Assembly: GCA_014084085.1 (NCBI GenBank)
Contig: NPFB01000099.1
Span: forward strand, 81,996 to 127,755
Reading direction: 5' to 3'
Source of the DNA: Hondaea fermentalgiana
Taxonomy: Eukaryota; Sar; Bigyra; Thraustochytrida; Thraustochytriidae
DNA: 45,760 bases
The notes under the pieces are model-generated. The model searched no databases, had not been told where the DNA came from, and saw nothing but the letters and a program-made list of their open reading frames with translations. Shown here piece by piece: positions 36,782 through 45,760 of this stretch. The translations under genes were made by a program, and so were the position numbers. Every line of letters starts with the position of its first letter. The first letter of the stretch is position 1.

Positions 36782-38143
36782 ATGGAAGGAGGCGACCTGC
36801 ACGGCCTCCTAACGCACGCGCTTCGTCGAAAGTCCTCGGTGTCCACGTCTTCTTCTTCTTCTTCTTCTTCTTCGTCTTCTCCTTCGTCTTCTTCTTCTCC
36901 TTCTGTTACCATTGGGAGAATGGCGGAGTCGTCGCGTCGCCAGCGTGAGCAGCAGCTCAACGCGCGATTACGGTCGCCTTCGTCGCCAGTATCGGGACAC
37001 CGGCAGCAGCAAAATCAAGAGAAGCAACAAGCTAGGCATCAAGAGCTCTCATCAACACCTGAGAAACAGCACAGTTCTCAGTATGCCGAACGAGGCGGTG
37101 CCAGCGGCAAGGGAAGGGGCCCTGCGGACGGATCTCTTGCAGTCCAGGCTCATACATTTGCGCTTGCAGCAGACACGGCCTCGAAAAAATCTCGATTTCG
37201 AGAAGCAGCGGCCCGCCACAATAGTGCTCAGGAACACTTTTCTGCTGCTCTGCATGCTTCATCATGGCAGCATGATCCAGCAACTGCCTCGGCGCTCGCG
37301 ATGCTAGCCACATACCACGAGACGAAATCAAAAGAGATGCGCAAACAAGGTAAAAATCGTGAGTCGACATCAGCATCGTCATCAGGTTCAACATCAGGAA
37401 CTTCACCGTCATCGACGTCGTCTGCAAGAACGCCCACTAAACGAGAAACCAAGTGGACCCCGCCAAAGGGAGCGAAAACTCAGGACTTCATTAAAGAGGT
37501 AGAACGGCAGTTTGACAAGCTGCAAGAGGTCATGGTGCCTGGTCTTGGCTCCTCCTCGAGCGGTGCAAGTGGAAGCTCATTAACAACAGCAACAGCAACA
37601 ACAGCATCAGCAACAGGCGTCAGTTCATTAGGATCCTCGTGTGAAGGTACTGGGCCCGGTGCCGCCAGGAGCGCGGGGACAGCTCGGGACGACCAGGGCT
37701 CAAGTGAGGAGGTGACCGCTCTTCGTGACAAGGTCCGTTTGTTGAGCGCAGAGAACGCGCGGCTATCGCGCGAACTTGCCAAGATTCGTCGTCTCTCTCA
37801 GCAAAAGCAGCAAGGCCCGAGCGAGGCAGATCTTTTGCGTGAGGAATTTCACAAGCAATTTGGCGTTCTAAAGCTGAGCATGCAACATTTCAAGCTCGTG
37901 TACGCAGAGGGCGACAGGGACGGAGTTCGCAGACGCCTCGAGAAGCGTTTCTACGAGTTGGAGTCCAAATACATCGCCTCTGAGAGACAGCGCAAGTTCT
38001 TTGAGAAACAATGCAACAAAGAGCACCAGCGCCGCAACACTCTCGAGCTTCAGGCGCACGAGATGCGGCAGAACATTGCTTCTCTGGAGCAGCAGCTTCG
38101 TGCGGGCGTTTCCAGCGGCAGCGCCGCTTCCTCCTCTGCATGA
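36782..38143 (+). CDS. serine-rich MIT-like and coiled-coil protein, possibly NRBF2/Atg38-like
   Basis: 453 residues, ATG 36782 to TGA 38143. Residues about 120-187 resemble a MIT-type three-helix bundle (AHTFALAADTASKKSRF, then EAAARHNSAQEHFSAAL and ALAMLATYHETKS), similar in pattern to the N-terminal domain of NRBF2/Atg38. The C-terminal half has two predicted coiled coils: about 310-345 (LRDKVRLLSAENARLSRE) and 387-441. NRBF2/Atg38 joins such a MIT domain to a coiled coil and binds the Vps34 PI3-kinase complex I in autophagy, so that role is a candidate. The N-terminus has a Ser run encoded by a CTT/TCT repeat (36845-36905) and the middle is Ser/Thr/Ala-rich and disordered. The match is by pattern, not strong sequence identity; a general coiled-coil protein is the alternative. 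Confidence 0.6.
   Translation: MEGGDLHGLLTHALRRKSSVSTSSSSSSSSSSSPSSSSSPSVTIGRMAESSRRQREQQLNARLRSPSSPVSGHRQQQNQEKQQARHQELSSTPEKQHSSQYAERGGASGKGRGPADGSLAVQAHTFALAADTASKKSRFREAAARHNSAQEHFSAALHASSWQHDPATASALAMLATYHETKSKEMRKQGKNRESTSASSSGSTSGTSPSSTSSARTPTKRETKWTPPKGAKTQDFIKEVERQFDKLQEVMVPGLGSSSSGASGSSLTTATATTASATGVSSLGSSCEGTGPGAARSAGTARDDQGSSEEVTALRDKVRLLSAENARLSRELAKIRRLSQQKQQGPSEADLLREEFHKQFGVLKLSMQHFKLVYAEGDRDGVRRRLEKRFYELESKYIASERQRKFFEKQCNKEHQRRNTLELQAHEMRQNIASLEQQLRAGVSSGSAASSSA
36845..36905 (+). repeat. TCT microsatellite encoding poly-Ser
   Basis: TCT/TCG triplets give two Ser runs near the N-terminus of the MIT-like protein (residues about 22-41). Confidence 0.9.
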
Positions 38144-38730
38144 GGCTGCGCGTGTGAAGAGCAAGCGAGCATTATCTCTCGTGCACTTTCGGCGCACTGC
38201 ATGCCACGCACATCCGCAACCAGGGGCCGCCGCCCGTGAGTCCCAGGCACTCCTGGAACCTACCCCTCAGGCGTCTAGTGAACGAGCGCGCACAGAGAGA
38301 GTGACAAGATACCGACCGCTCCGCGGGAAAAGGTGACCGCGACCCGGTCGAGTGCATGCATGCATGAATGAAAGAAAGACAGACAGTCGCAGACAGACAG
38401 AAAGAATGAATGCCAGAATGAACGACCGACCAAGGAACGAAATTGCCTTCGCTCAGCCTGAGGCTCGACGCGGGCGAGTCACGGCGCCCGCGGTCTGGAG
38501 CAGTTCCTCAAGCGAGCGAGCGAGGCGGGACGGCAGCAGGCAGGCAGGGCAGGCCGACCGTCAGGGCAGCGGGCGAGCAGACCAGGGAAAGCAGGCGCGG
38601 CAGGCGCGGCGGCGAGGCGACGGTGTGGCCGCGCGGGACGCGCACGAAGGCACGAAGGAGCAAACGAAGAAACGAAGGGACAAATTGACTGGGTCAAACG
38701 AAGAATCGCTCGACTTGAGCGGACTCGAGG
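38144..38730. other. intergenic region upstream of the Coq11-like gene
   Basis: 587 bp. Contains simple repeats: ATGCATGCATGAATGAAAGAAAGACAG (split as ATGCATGC, ATGAATGA and AAGACAGACAG, about 38355-38405) and GGCAGG/GCGAGCGAG runs (about 38510-38560). Open frames here are repeat artefacts. It holds the 3' flank of the MIT-like gene and the Coq11-like promoter. Confidence 0.45.
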
Positions 38731-39522
38731 ATGAGCAAGTTCAAGCGCGTGGTGGTCTTTGGCGGGTCCGGCTTTGTGGGCTCGACGGCGCTCGAACTCT
38801 TGGCCTTGCGCGGGAGCGCGCCTTCGCTGGTGTCCGTGACGCGCAAAGGCGAGCGGCCCAAGCACCTCGAGAAGCAAAAGTGGGCCGACGGCGTCTCGTG
38901 GGAGAAGGGGGACTCGTTGAAGCCCGCCTCGTTCGAAGATAAGCTGGACGCGGAGACGTCCATAATCGTGTCCATTGGCAGCCCGCCACTGCCCACAAGC
39001 TCAGATGAAGCTTTTCAGGCACAAGTAAAGGCCAACGGCGACACTTGCGTGAGCATTATCGAGACGGCGGCTGCGCAGAATGTGAAGCGCCTCGTCCTGG
39101 TATCCGCCACTATGCCCCAATGGGCTCCCAGTGGCTATCGCGAAGGGAAGCGCAAAGCTTATGATGCGGCGGTGGACTTTGCCAATGGTGGAAGCGACAG
39201 AAGCGCACTGATTCTCAAACCCTCTGGCATTTACGGCACACGTCACACAGAAGGTGGTCTGCCAATTCCGTTGTGGACCGTCATGGCGCCGGCTAGCCTT
39301 GCGATGCAAGGTCTATCCCGCATTGGAATTTCTGATTTCATCGAACGCTCAATTCCATCCGTGGCCAAAGGCGTTCTTTCCCCGCTTGTTTCCGTCGAGG
39401 CCGTGGCGCGCGCAGCCGTGGACGGGGCAACCATGGCAACACTTCCTGGAGAGAAGAATCTCATCGAGTGTTCGCCCGAGGACATTCTTGCGTACCGCAC
39501 AGGGAAACCCACTCAGACCTGA
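38731..39522 (+). CDS. Coq11-like atypical short-chain dehydrogenase/reductase
   Basis: 263 residues, ATG 38731 to TGA 39522. The N-terminus is an NAD(P)-binding Rossmann motif GGSGFVG (residues 11-17) after a short beta strand (VVVF). The pattern WADGVSWEKGDSLKP, then PSGYREGKRKAYDAA, ILKPSGIYG and SPLVSVEAVARAAV matches the Coq11/NDUFA9-like atypical SDR group, in which yeast Coq11 belongs to the mitochondrial coenzyme Q synthome. The classical Tyr-x3-Lys active site is present only loosely (YREGK), as in this group. The segment around TMPQWAPSGYREGK may bind the substrate. No long presequence is visible; the first residues are short. A function in CoQ assembly or as an NAD(P)-binding subunit is inference. 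It is in the same direction as the preceding MIT-like gene, 587 bp downstream. Confidence 0.8.
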   Translation: MSKFKRVVVFGGSGFVGSTALELLALRGSAPSLVSVTRKGERPKHLEKQKWADGVSWEKGDSLKPASFEDKLDAETSIIVSIGSPPLPTSSDEAFQAQVKANGDTCVSIIETAAAQNVKRLVLVSATMPQWAPSGYREGKRKAYDAAVDFANGGSDRSALILKPSGIYGTRHTEGGLPIPLWTVMAPASLAMQGLSRIGISDFIERSIPSVAKGVLSPLVSVEAVARAAVDGATMATLPGEKNLIECSPEDILAYRTGKPTQT

Positions 39523-39944
39523 ACAAGCTCCTGGACAATTTCCGGCGTCTTTCTGAAGTTTATAACTTTTAGTTAATAGCTCAAAGGCCGTGCTCTTTTT
39601 GTAAATTTTCAGAACGTTTTATGTGCGTGAGCCCTAGCTGGCAGTAGTATACCTAGCATCATTATCAGTATTATTATCAGCAGCAGCATTATCACAAGCA
39701 ACAGCAGCTAATTTCAATTTGGATTGCCCAGAGGAGATTCGCGTGCCTCTGTTTTTGAGAACTTTCCAATGTTCTATGAGGCAAACCGATGCTTGGAGTT
39801 AATTTACACCAAAATGAAAGAGAAGAAGTGAGAAAAGCAGAAAGTTCAAGAATAAAAAAGCAAAAAGAAGATCCTGTTTTCCCAGAAAGATGAGCTTGGA
39901 CGTTTATTCGACAGCGAGAGTTTACCTTCATTCCTTTTTCATAC
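39523..39944. terminator. convergent 3' region with candidate polyadenylation signal
   Basis: 422 bp between convergent genes, AT-rich compared with its surroundings, with ATTATCAGTATTATTATCAGCAG-type repeats (about 39659-39708). TTTATT at 39903-39908 reads AATAAA on the minus strand, 37 bp past the polymerase stop. No gene is supported. Confidence 0.5.
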
Positions 39945-42150
39945 CTAAATGCGCACCACCTCAACCTTTGTCCTGGAAGGCAGATTGTTGGGAATGAGGG
40001 GATCGGCAGCATCGCCAGCGTTAGAGGTGAGGTGGGCGCCCTCGCCTTGATCTTGCTTTGCTTTCGAAATGCCTGGCGCGACGGCAGCCTCAATTTCGTC
40101 CTTGGAACGTGGCTTGACGATGATGCGAGCGTACATGCCGCCTGTGCGGCCGCGTGTGAGTCTGCCCGGGTTGACGCACATGGTCCCCTCGAGGTCGTGG
40201 GCAAAGTGCATGAGCTTGGACGTTACGAGGAGCAAGTCGGGCTGGTACTTTAGCGTGATGGCCGAGCGCTGTGAAAGCTCGAGCGAGGCCCCCGGTGCGG
40301 GTGGAAACATGGGGTAAAAGGAGGCCTGGTGCAGCATGTGCTCGGCAAGACGCTGGATGCGAGACTTTTTGGGGGCGGATCGATCCACCTTGGCGGCATC
40401 CTCCTGGGCGAGATGAAGGATTGTGTCTTGCGTGTTGACGCCGACGCAAATGCCATCAACGCTCAGAAGACAGGGATTCGGGGCAAAGACCATTTGCTTG
40501 CGGTCGGCGAGCTCTACGTCGGCAAGAAGCGAGCGGGGCAGAGGCGGTTGAGGGTACGCCACGTCGTGCGTGACGTCATCCAGACTGGGCACGATGACGA
40601 CGCGGGTAGCCATGCCGTCGACGGCAGTAGCAATGCGCTGCAATACAAAGGCCATGACATCTTCGAAAGTGAGACGAAGAGACTCGCCCCCTTCGAGTGT
40701 CTTGGTGCACTTGCCAGCGGCGACTTGCGGATGCCGCGCATCCACAAAGGGTCCCATGAGCACCAAAAGATCAGGCTTTGCCTCATCGACGTTTGCGAGA
40801 AGATCCTCGAGGGGCTCGTACTCGAGGTCGCCTTGCGTCGAAAAGGGTCCTGCGGCCGACATGATGGTGAGAGGGGCGCTCTGGCCGGTCTCGCGCTTTA
40901 CGGCGCGGGAACGTGAGATCGTGACAAAGGACGGCTTGACGGAAGCGTAGATTTCTCTTGCGTGCAAGGTGTCGCCAGACGGACAGACGCCGCGAACAGC
41001 GACAATTTGTCCAGGAAAGAAGCTAAAGGCTGCGATCTTGGAATCCATCTCGAGCTTAATGCGCATTCCGTTGGCTTCGGCTCGCGAACCCTCGAGAACG
41101 AGGGAATTGGCATTCAGCTTGCCATTCGGGGCCTCGCAGCAAATGCGGCCGAGCACAAGAATTTCGTCTTGACCCGTGTGGCCGACAGGCGAAAAGTCAT
41201 CGTCAGACCAGCCATGCTCGGCCTTGAAGCGCTCCTTCATTTCCAGAAGCTGCTCCTCCAGAATGGCTGCACGTTCCAAAATGGTCGTATACATGTACGG
41301 GTACGGCTCGCGAAGGTCGCTCTTCACCTCGACACTGGCCGGCCCTCGCGCGATCGCGGCCTCTGCACGCTTAGCGCAAACATCTTCCCACGCCAGCTCT
41401 GTCTTGCCAGCGTCGAGGCAGAGCTCGACCTTGCCCATGTCGGTGCGCTCGGCGTACCCGTTTGTGGAGCAGATTGGCGATGACGAGGTGGGGAGGCTTG
41501 CAGTATCGGAATCGCGCGTTTTGGTGGGCGTTTGTGGGCGTTCGAGCTTGGCCTTTTTCCGCTTTTGCGCGGAAAGGAGCGAGTCCTTAGAAGGCGTCCC
41601 AGACGCCGACGAGGTGACAGGAGTGAGGTCGAGACCGAACTTTTGCGAAAAGTCGTCGATGCGGCGGCTCTGGCCAGCCATCCGGCTCACAGTGCGCTTG
41701 GTCATCATGGGAGACGATGCGAATCCTGCGGCCTGTACGCGACCGCCCTTGACGTCAAATTCCTGCCGAGGTTGACTTTTCCCGTAGACCTTGCGGCCGC
41801 GTTTGGCATCGATGCGCTGTTTTTCTTTGGCGAGCGACTCATCAAGTTTCTTCATGAGCCGTTTGGACTCGAGGCCTGAATTATTGAGAGCCATAACCTC
41901 CCATTTTGTCGCAAGGTCCTCGGCGGTCACGTTGTATTGTTTGCATAGTCCCTCACCTGCGTTTCGAGCGAAGGATAACAAAGCGCGTGTTAGTTTGACT
42001 CGCTCTCTTCTCCCAAGACATCTGTATTGAAGTTTTATTGAAGACTATAGACTTACATGAGCGCACAAAGTCGGCGTCTAGGTCCACGTCGCTCACGTGC
42101 TTGAAGGCGCGCTGTACGTCGGCCTCCAGGCCGCCGGCCGTGGCCGCCAT
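39945..42150 (-). CDS. POLA2: DNA polymerase alpha B subunit (two exons)
   Basis: 701 residues from two exons: exon 1 42150-42057 (ATG 42150) and exon 2 41956-39945. It is the regulatory B subunit of the polymerase alpha-primase complex that starts DNA synthesis. The N-terminal helical domain begins in exon 1 and continues through EGLCKQYNV and LATKWEVMAL. The C-terminal half is the inactive calcineurin-like phosphoesterase and OB fold of B subunits: MGPFVDARHP, VVIVPSLDDV, YPQPPLP, then MCVNPGRLTRGRTGGMYARI at the end. The catalytic phosphoesterase residues are lost, as in all B subunits. The splice phase (TCA T / GT GAG) makes Cys-Glu-Gly and keeps the frame. Upstream of the ATG the frame is open to a TTG only, so ATG 42150 is the likely start. 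Confidence 0.95.
41957..42056 (-). other. 100-bp spliceosomal intron in POLA2
   Basis: Minus-strand donor GTAAGT (plus 42051-42056 reads ACTTAC) and acceptor GAAACGCAG (ending at 41957). Splicing joins two otherwise separate open frames in phase 1. It also contains CATCTGTATTGAAG. It is the only intron I can define in the window. Confidence 0.85.
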
Positions 42151-42350
42151 CTTGCCGGCAACGTTTCGCGTGTGCAGCTCGCGCGCGCTCTCTCTTTTCT
42201 CTCTCTCTCTCGCTCTCGTGTGGACTCGCTTGTCGAGTCGCAACGTCTACTCTCGTGGCGGCGAGGCGAGCCCCCGATGTGCGCGCGCGCTCGCTCGCTC
42301 GCTCGCTCGCTCGCACTCGCGCGCACGGTATTTGCAGACTGTCCGGCCGG
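42151..42350. promoter_or_regulatory. POLA2 upstream region with TC and GCTC repeats
   Basis: Upstream of the POLA2 ATG is a TC/GA-rich tract (about 42186-42215) and a (GCTC)n run (about 42284-42320). The promoter should be here. Overlapping Arg/Ser-rich open frames are artefacts of these repeats. Confidence 0.5.
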
Positions 42351-45240
42351 TGGTTAGGTGCTTGCTTGATTCATCGACACGAAATGACCCAGGGAGAGCG
42401 TGACGGTTAAGTTGCGCGAAAGCCTGTCTTCCTTGGAAAGGTCCGCAAGGTCAAAACAAAGGCTACAACCATGGGCACAGGAGTTGTAAGCAGGCGTGAA
42501 GGCAATGCCAGACGGAATCCATGCAGCGCCGAATGCAAGTGCTTGACAAAGACGGCGAGAGTAGTAAGGATACCATGCGCGTTCATGTCTTGAGTATGGG
42601 TTCAAGCCGCAGTCAATCTCGCTCCGACTCGTCTCCGAGGGTTCGATGTAAAGCCCCAGCCGGTCATAACAAAGGAGAAGAGCAGAGAAGAAAAGAGTAG
42701 AGAGAAAAAAACTTGGGTGGGGACTTTCATGAAGCTTTGATATTAAGTCTGGCTCCATTGGCAGGCATAGATACTTACCTCTTCCATTTCTTCTTGTCCT
42801 CGATCCGTAGGTAGTTGACAATAATTGGTTTGATCAGAGCTTGGAGAAGAAGAAGTTGATGATTTGACTAAACGTAAAAGAATTTCCGCTTCGTGGCTAG
42901 CACGAAACGGGAAGGTAGAATGTAATGCAAGTGTCTCGCTGCTACTCGAAGTACTTGCGGATAACTTTGGTTTTGCCTGCATCGGCCTGCAACTTGTTGT
43001 TGAGTCCCGGCTGCTTGGTTTCAGTGGTAACTAGGTCGGAGCCCTAGTTCATCTTTATTGGATGCGTCTGGTGCTATGCTAAAATTATTCCGGCGCGGAC
43101 TTGTTGTCGCTTCCCGTGAAACACCAACAGACTTCTTGCAATTCTGTCTCTCTCCAGAAAAACAGCCTGGTAGAGAGAAAGAAGTGAGACCGCAGCATTT
43201 GCAAAATAAGAAAATTTCAATGCAAAGAGTGAGGGTTGCCGGACATGAACCTCTAGCATGCCAGAATGGCTAAGCCTACTTTCGTTCTCAATGGCTTTTG
43301 CATATATACTTCCGGAGCTTCTTTCTGTGCGCTTGGGAAAGAGAAATGCTCATTTGTTCGTGAAGGGAGGTGCGGCTCGTAGGCAAAGATACCTACGGCA
43401 ACCTTGAGCTCCTTGAACATATCGGGAAATCATCTTTTCTCAAGAAATATCAAGAGCATGGCAGAATGACGGAACATCCATGCCGGCAATGAATGCGCAT
43501 GGATCGTTCGTTCCGAACATGGGATGGACTCGGAGTTACTCGAAGTCAACCACCCCCGACACCCCCCCCCAAAAAAAAATAAAATAAAATTGGTGACGTG
43601 GTTAATTGATGGCTGGTCGGTGGTGCGTCCGATGGATTGATTGACCAGCGAGAAACGCAGATGTCACAAGTGTCTCCAGGAATTCCCGACGCTCTTGTGG
43701 CCGTGAAAGCTCGGCGATGGACTCTGAAGTCAAGGTCTCCGCTAGCGAAACACTCCTTCTTACCATTGGTTCCGTCGCCACTGCCACACATTTTCATTTT
43801 GGAAATTCAACATTTTTTTTTTTGGCAGCGTGCAGATGACTTACTGTTAGGCCGACGTACTCACGATGAAGCACGCGGGAGACGTAATCTGAGAGAGAGT
43901 CATACGCTCAGCTGCGGCCTGTTCCTAAAATTTAACCGTCGAAAGGATGGAAATAAGTATGCAGAAGCGCCAATCCTGGTCTCTGTAGGAGATGCGCACT
44001 CGGACGTGTTCGGCCAATGCTGCCTTTTGCCCTCTTGTCCAAACAAGAAGAGGCACATTGATTGCTACCGTGCGGAAGGTTGTACTGGCTGTGATATGAA
44101 TCGTTCATCAAGAAGTAAAAAGATTATCGCGTGTAGTGGGCTACTCACTCTCGAAGTTGCGCGCAATGCATGAGCTGCACCTTCTTTTAGGTCCATCAAT
44201 CATGGTCGTAGTTGTTATAGACAAAATTTGATCCTCCCGCCATCCCTTCGTACGTGCGTTCGCGCAAGGGACCACACGCGCGTCGTGTACAATGGCATCG
44301 ACATCCGCCATTCACCAGATCACACGCCTACAGCCACGTATATCACCCTCCGACTACGATAACGTCGCAAACTGTCTGACTTGTGGCCCACGGCCGAACT
44401 CCACACCGCACGAGTGGCAGCTGAGAACCGAAGCAGCCACATTGCACATGTTTTCACTGTGCAAAGGCTGTGCACGCGTTCCCTCCCCGAACGGACCTTT
44501 CCTGTCTCAGGACCACTCGTCGATTGCGGTTCGTGGAACCACCTCCCAAACTCTGCGGCTAGTTTGAACTAGCTGGAGGCGTCCTCCTAACTATTTTGCG
44601 CAGTGACTCTCCTCACAAATACACTGGCCTTGCTTGTGAGGAAGGGTCCCACGATCTTTGTCGTTCTTACAAATAAATTTTGAATTTAGAGGTGTGGAAG
44701 CTGAAGAATTCGGTCTATAGCTTAGACTGAAAGAAAGCATGTGTCCTTTTTCTTTTGAGTCTTAAAATCACAGTGTGGCATGGTCGAGCAAAGTTCCATA
44801 AAGAGAACGGCTTGCGACGCCTCCACTGGGCATTCTCGGTCAGTGGAGTGAGGGGGACAAAGGCATTCATTCTCCCCTTTCATGATATGATAATCTCCCG
44901 CATCGAAGAGCACACTCATACACGATGGCAGATGCGGGGGGGAAGTCCCGTAACTACTAGTTTTATATCCGACTTAGGAGACTCTATTTGGACCGTTAAT
45001 CACGTCCAATTAGGTGTTAACCGTAGTTGCAGTAGTACGCGAACACGCAGTGTAGCAGTCGCAGTGGAACGGGACGTGGACTGGATAAAGCACCACATTC
45101 TTCCACAGCTTTCTCCTCTGAATGCTTCCATGATTGAGGCTTTCGATTTGCAGTGGCGTGACGAGGAGAGCACAGCCCGCAGCACACACGGATGGGATGC
45201 AGAGGGCAGAGTCGCCACGCGCCGATAACGGCCTCACTCA
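42351..45240. other. AT-richer region without convincing genes
   Basis: About 2.9 kb with visibly lower GC than the rest. Candidate frames are short, lack ATG starts or have no known domain. One possible exon is described at 42779-42982. A plus frame at 44292-44567 (ATG, 91 residues) and an open stretch ending at 44173 with scattered Cys (about 43900-44173) are noted but unsupported. It contains an A-tract (43567-43590). No tRNA, transposase or terminal repeat is recognised. Confidence 0.5.
42779..42982 (-). CDS. possible first exon of an unidentified gene
   Basis: ATG 42982 opens a 68-codon frame (Ser-rich, with HEAEILLRLVKSS) that meets a strong donor context, GAG followed by GTAAGT (plus 42773-42778). 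A pyrimidine-rich tract follows on the minus strand (about 42680-42720), but I cannot fix an acceptor. The open frame downstream (to 42354; CGLNPYSRHERAWYP and CAHGCSLCFDLADLS) could be a later exon. No family is recognised. Confidence 0.2.
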
Positions 45241-45760
45241 CGACAGTGGGAGTGCTCAGGTCGCAGTGACAGGTACGCTATTTTGTGAGGACGTATGCCT
45301 TCAGCGCGCGGGGGTCTCGCTCCACTGGCCGCGCGTCGAGGGCGTCATCCCACAGATGGCGTCCGTTCCCCCGGTCTCCACTGGGCGGCGCCTCCGCGCG
45401 CGGGCCGAGCCTTTTTCCGCCGTTATTGTGCACTTGCGAAGGAGACGCGCAAGTGCGTGTAGCGGCACGGCCAATGGGCTTTCGCCGCGTGGCGATGCTC
45501 GACTTGCGGCGGGGCGCGGCAAGTCGGCGCCGCCGGCCCGCAAGTGCGCTATAGCCGCGCGCAAGGGCACCGAGCACGCGGGCAAGGCAGGGCGGCAGCG
45601 GCGTCTCCTGTCGGGAACGGGTCTGCGACCCGGGCTCGAACTTGCAGGAATCGAAGCGCGCCTCGGCCGCAGCCGCAGCGCACGCAGCCTGCCCTGCAGG
45701 CAAGCAAGCAAGGCGCGCGCTCGCTCGCGGCGGCGCGTCGGCCTGCCGGCGGGCCGTCCG
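45241..45760. other. very GC-rich right end with short inverted repeats
   Basis: GC rises sharply here. CACTTGCG and CGCAAGTG form an 8-bp inverted repeat around 45431-45453, and CGCAAGTGCG recurs near 45540. Arg/Ala-rich frames on both strands lack ATG starts and look like composition artefacts. No RNA gene could be folded with confidence. Confidence 0.5.

Noticed and set aside
38352..38942. 196-residue plus frame upstream of and overlapping the Coq11-like gene
   Set aside because: Arg/Gln-rich product of ATGA/CAGG repeats in a frame different from the conserved SDR frame.
43637..44173. Cys-containing plus frame as a transposase zinc finger
   Set aside because: It starts at TTG, has no catalytic motif and no terminal inverted repeats were found around it.
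45600..45660. tRNA-like GGGCTCGAACTTGC segment
   Set aside because: Resembles a T-arm only loosely; I could not pair an acceptor stem or find a D-arm upstream.

Overview
The window is nuclear DNA of a protist with a compact, intron-poor genome. It carries a cytoplasmic dynein 1 heavy chain, a DNA polymerase alpha B subunit, a GH38 alpha-mannosidase with a signal peptide and a PDEase_I-type phosphodiesterase. A 14.2 kb dynein gene reads through without an intron; the only intron I can define is 100 bp long, in the polymerase gene. Coding DNA is GC-rich with many microsatellites (AGCAA, GAC/GAT, CTG/TTG, CTT, CTAG). This would fit a thraustochytrid-like stramenopile, but that placement is inference from style; no marker gene proves it. 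A run of exactly 100 N (23758-23857) shows the assembly is a draft scaffold.

Layout. 1-1653 (minus): a NUDT22-like Nudix hydrolase and, just downstream, a 98.5 % identical second copy of its 3' half that runs off the window edge. 2553-3989 (plus): an unrecognised coiled-coil protein. 4706-18943 (plus): the dynein heavy chain. 19405-20229 (plus): a TsaE-type ATPase for the t6A tRNA modification, with an odd P-loop and a low-complexity, repeat-derived C-terminus. 20388-23351 (minus): a large glutamine-rich protein with a Myb/SANT-like helical domain. 24127-27186 (minus): a cyclic-nucleotide phosphodiesterase with a degenerate receiver domain at its N-terminus. 28395-30167 (plus): a RING finger - ankyrin - 2-oxoglutarate dioxygenase fusion, the most unusual gene here. 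30430-32478 (minus): a C2HC finger - coiled coil - ankyrin - WW protein. 33034-36240 (minus): a lysosomal-type alpha-mannosidase. 36782-38143 (plus): a serine-rich MIT-like/coiled-coil protein resembling NRBF2/Atg38. 38731-39522 (plus): a Coq11-like atypical short-chain dehydrogenase. 39945-42150 (minus, two exons): DNA polymerase alpha B subunit. From 42151 to 45760 I find no convincing gene.

The genes do not form one pathway; they are ordinary eukaryotic neighbours, each with its own promoter. Two themes recur: regulatory multidomain fusions (RING-ankyrin-dioxygenase, pseudoreceiver-phosphodiesterase, zinc finger-ankyrin-WW) and microsatellites or short dispersed repeats entering coding ends. 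Protein starts given here are ATG codons. Several frames stay open upstream of the chosen ATG, so unseen 5' exons are possible for the phosphodiesterase, the RING fusion and the ankyrin-WW gene.
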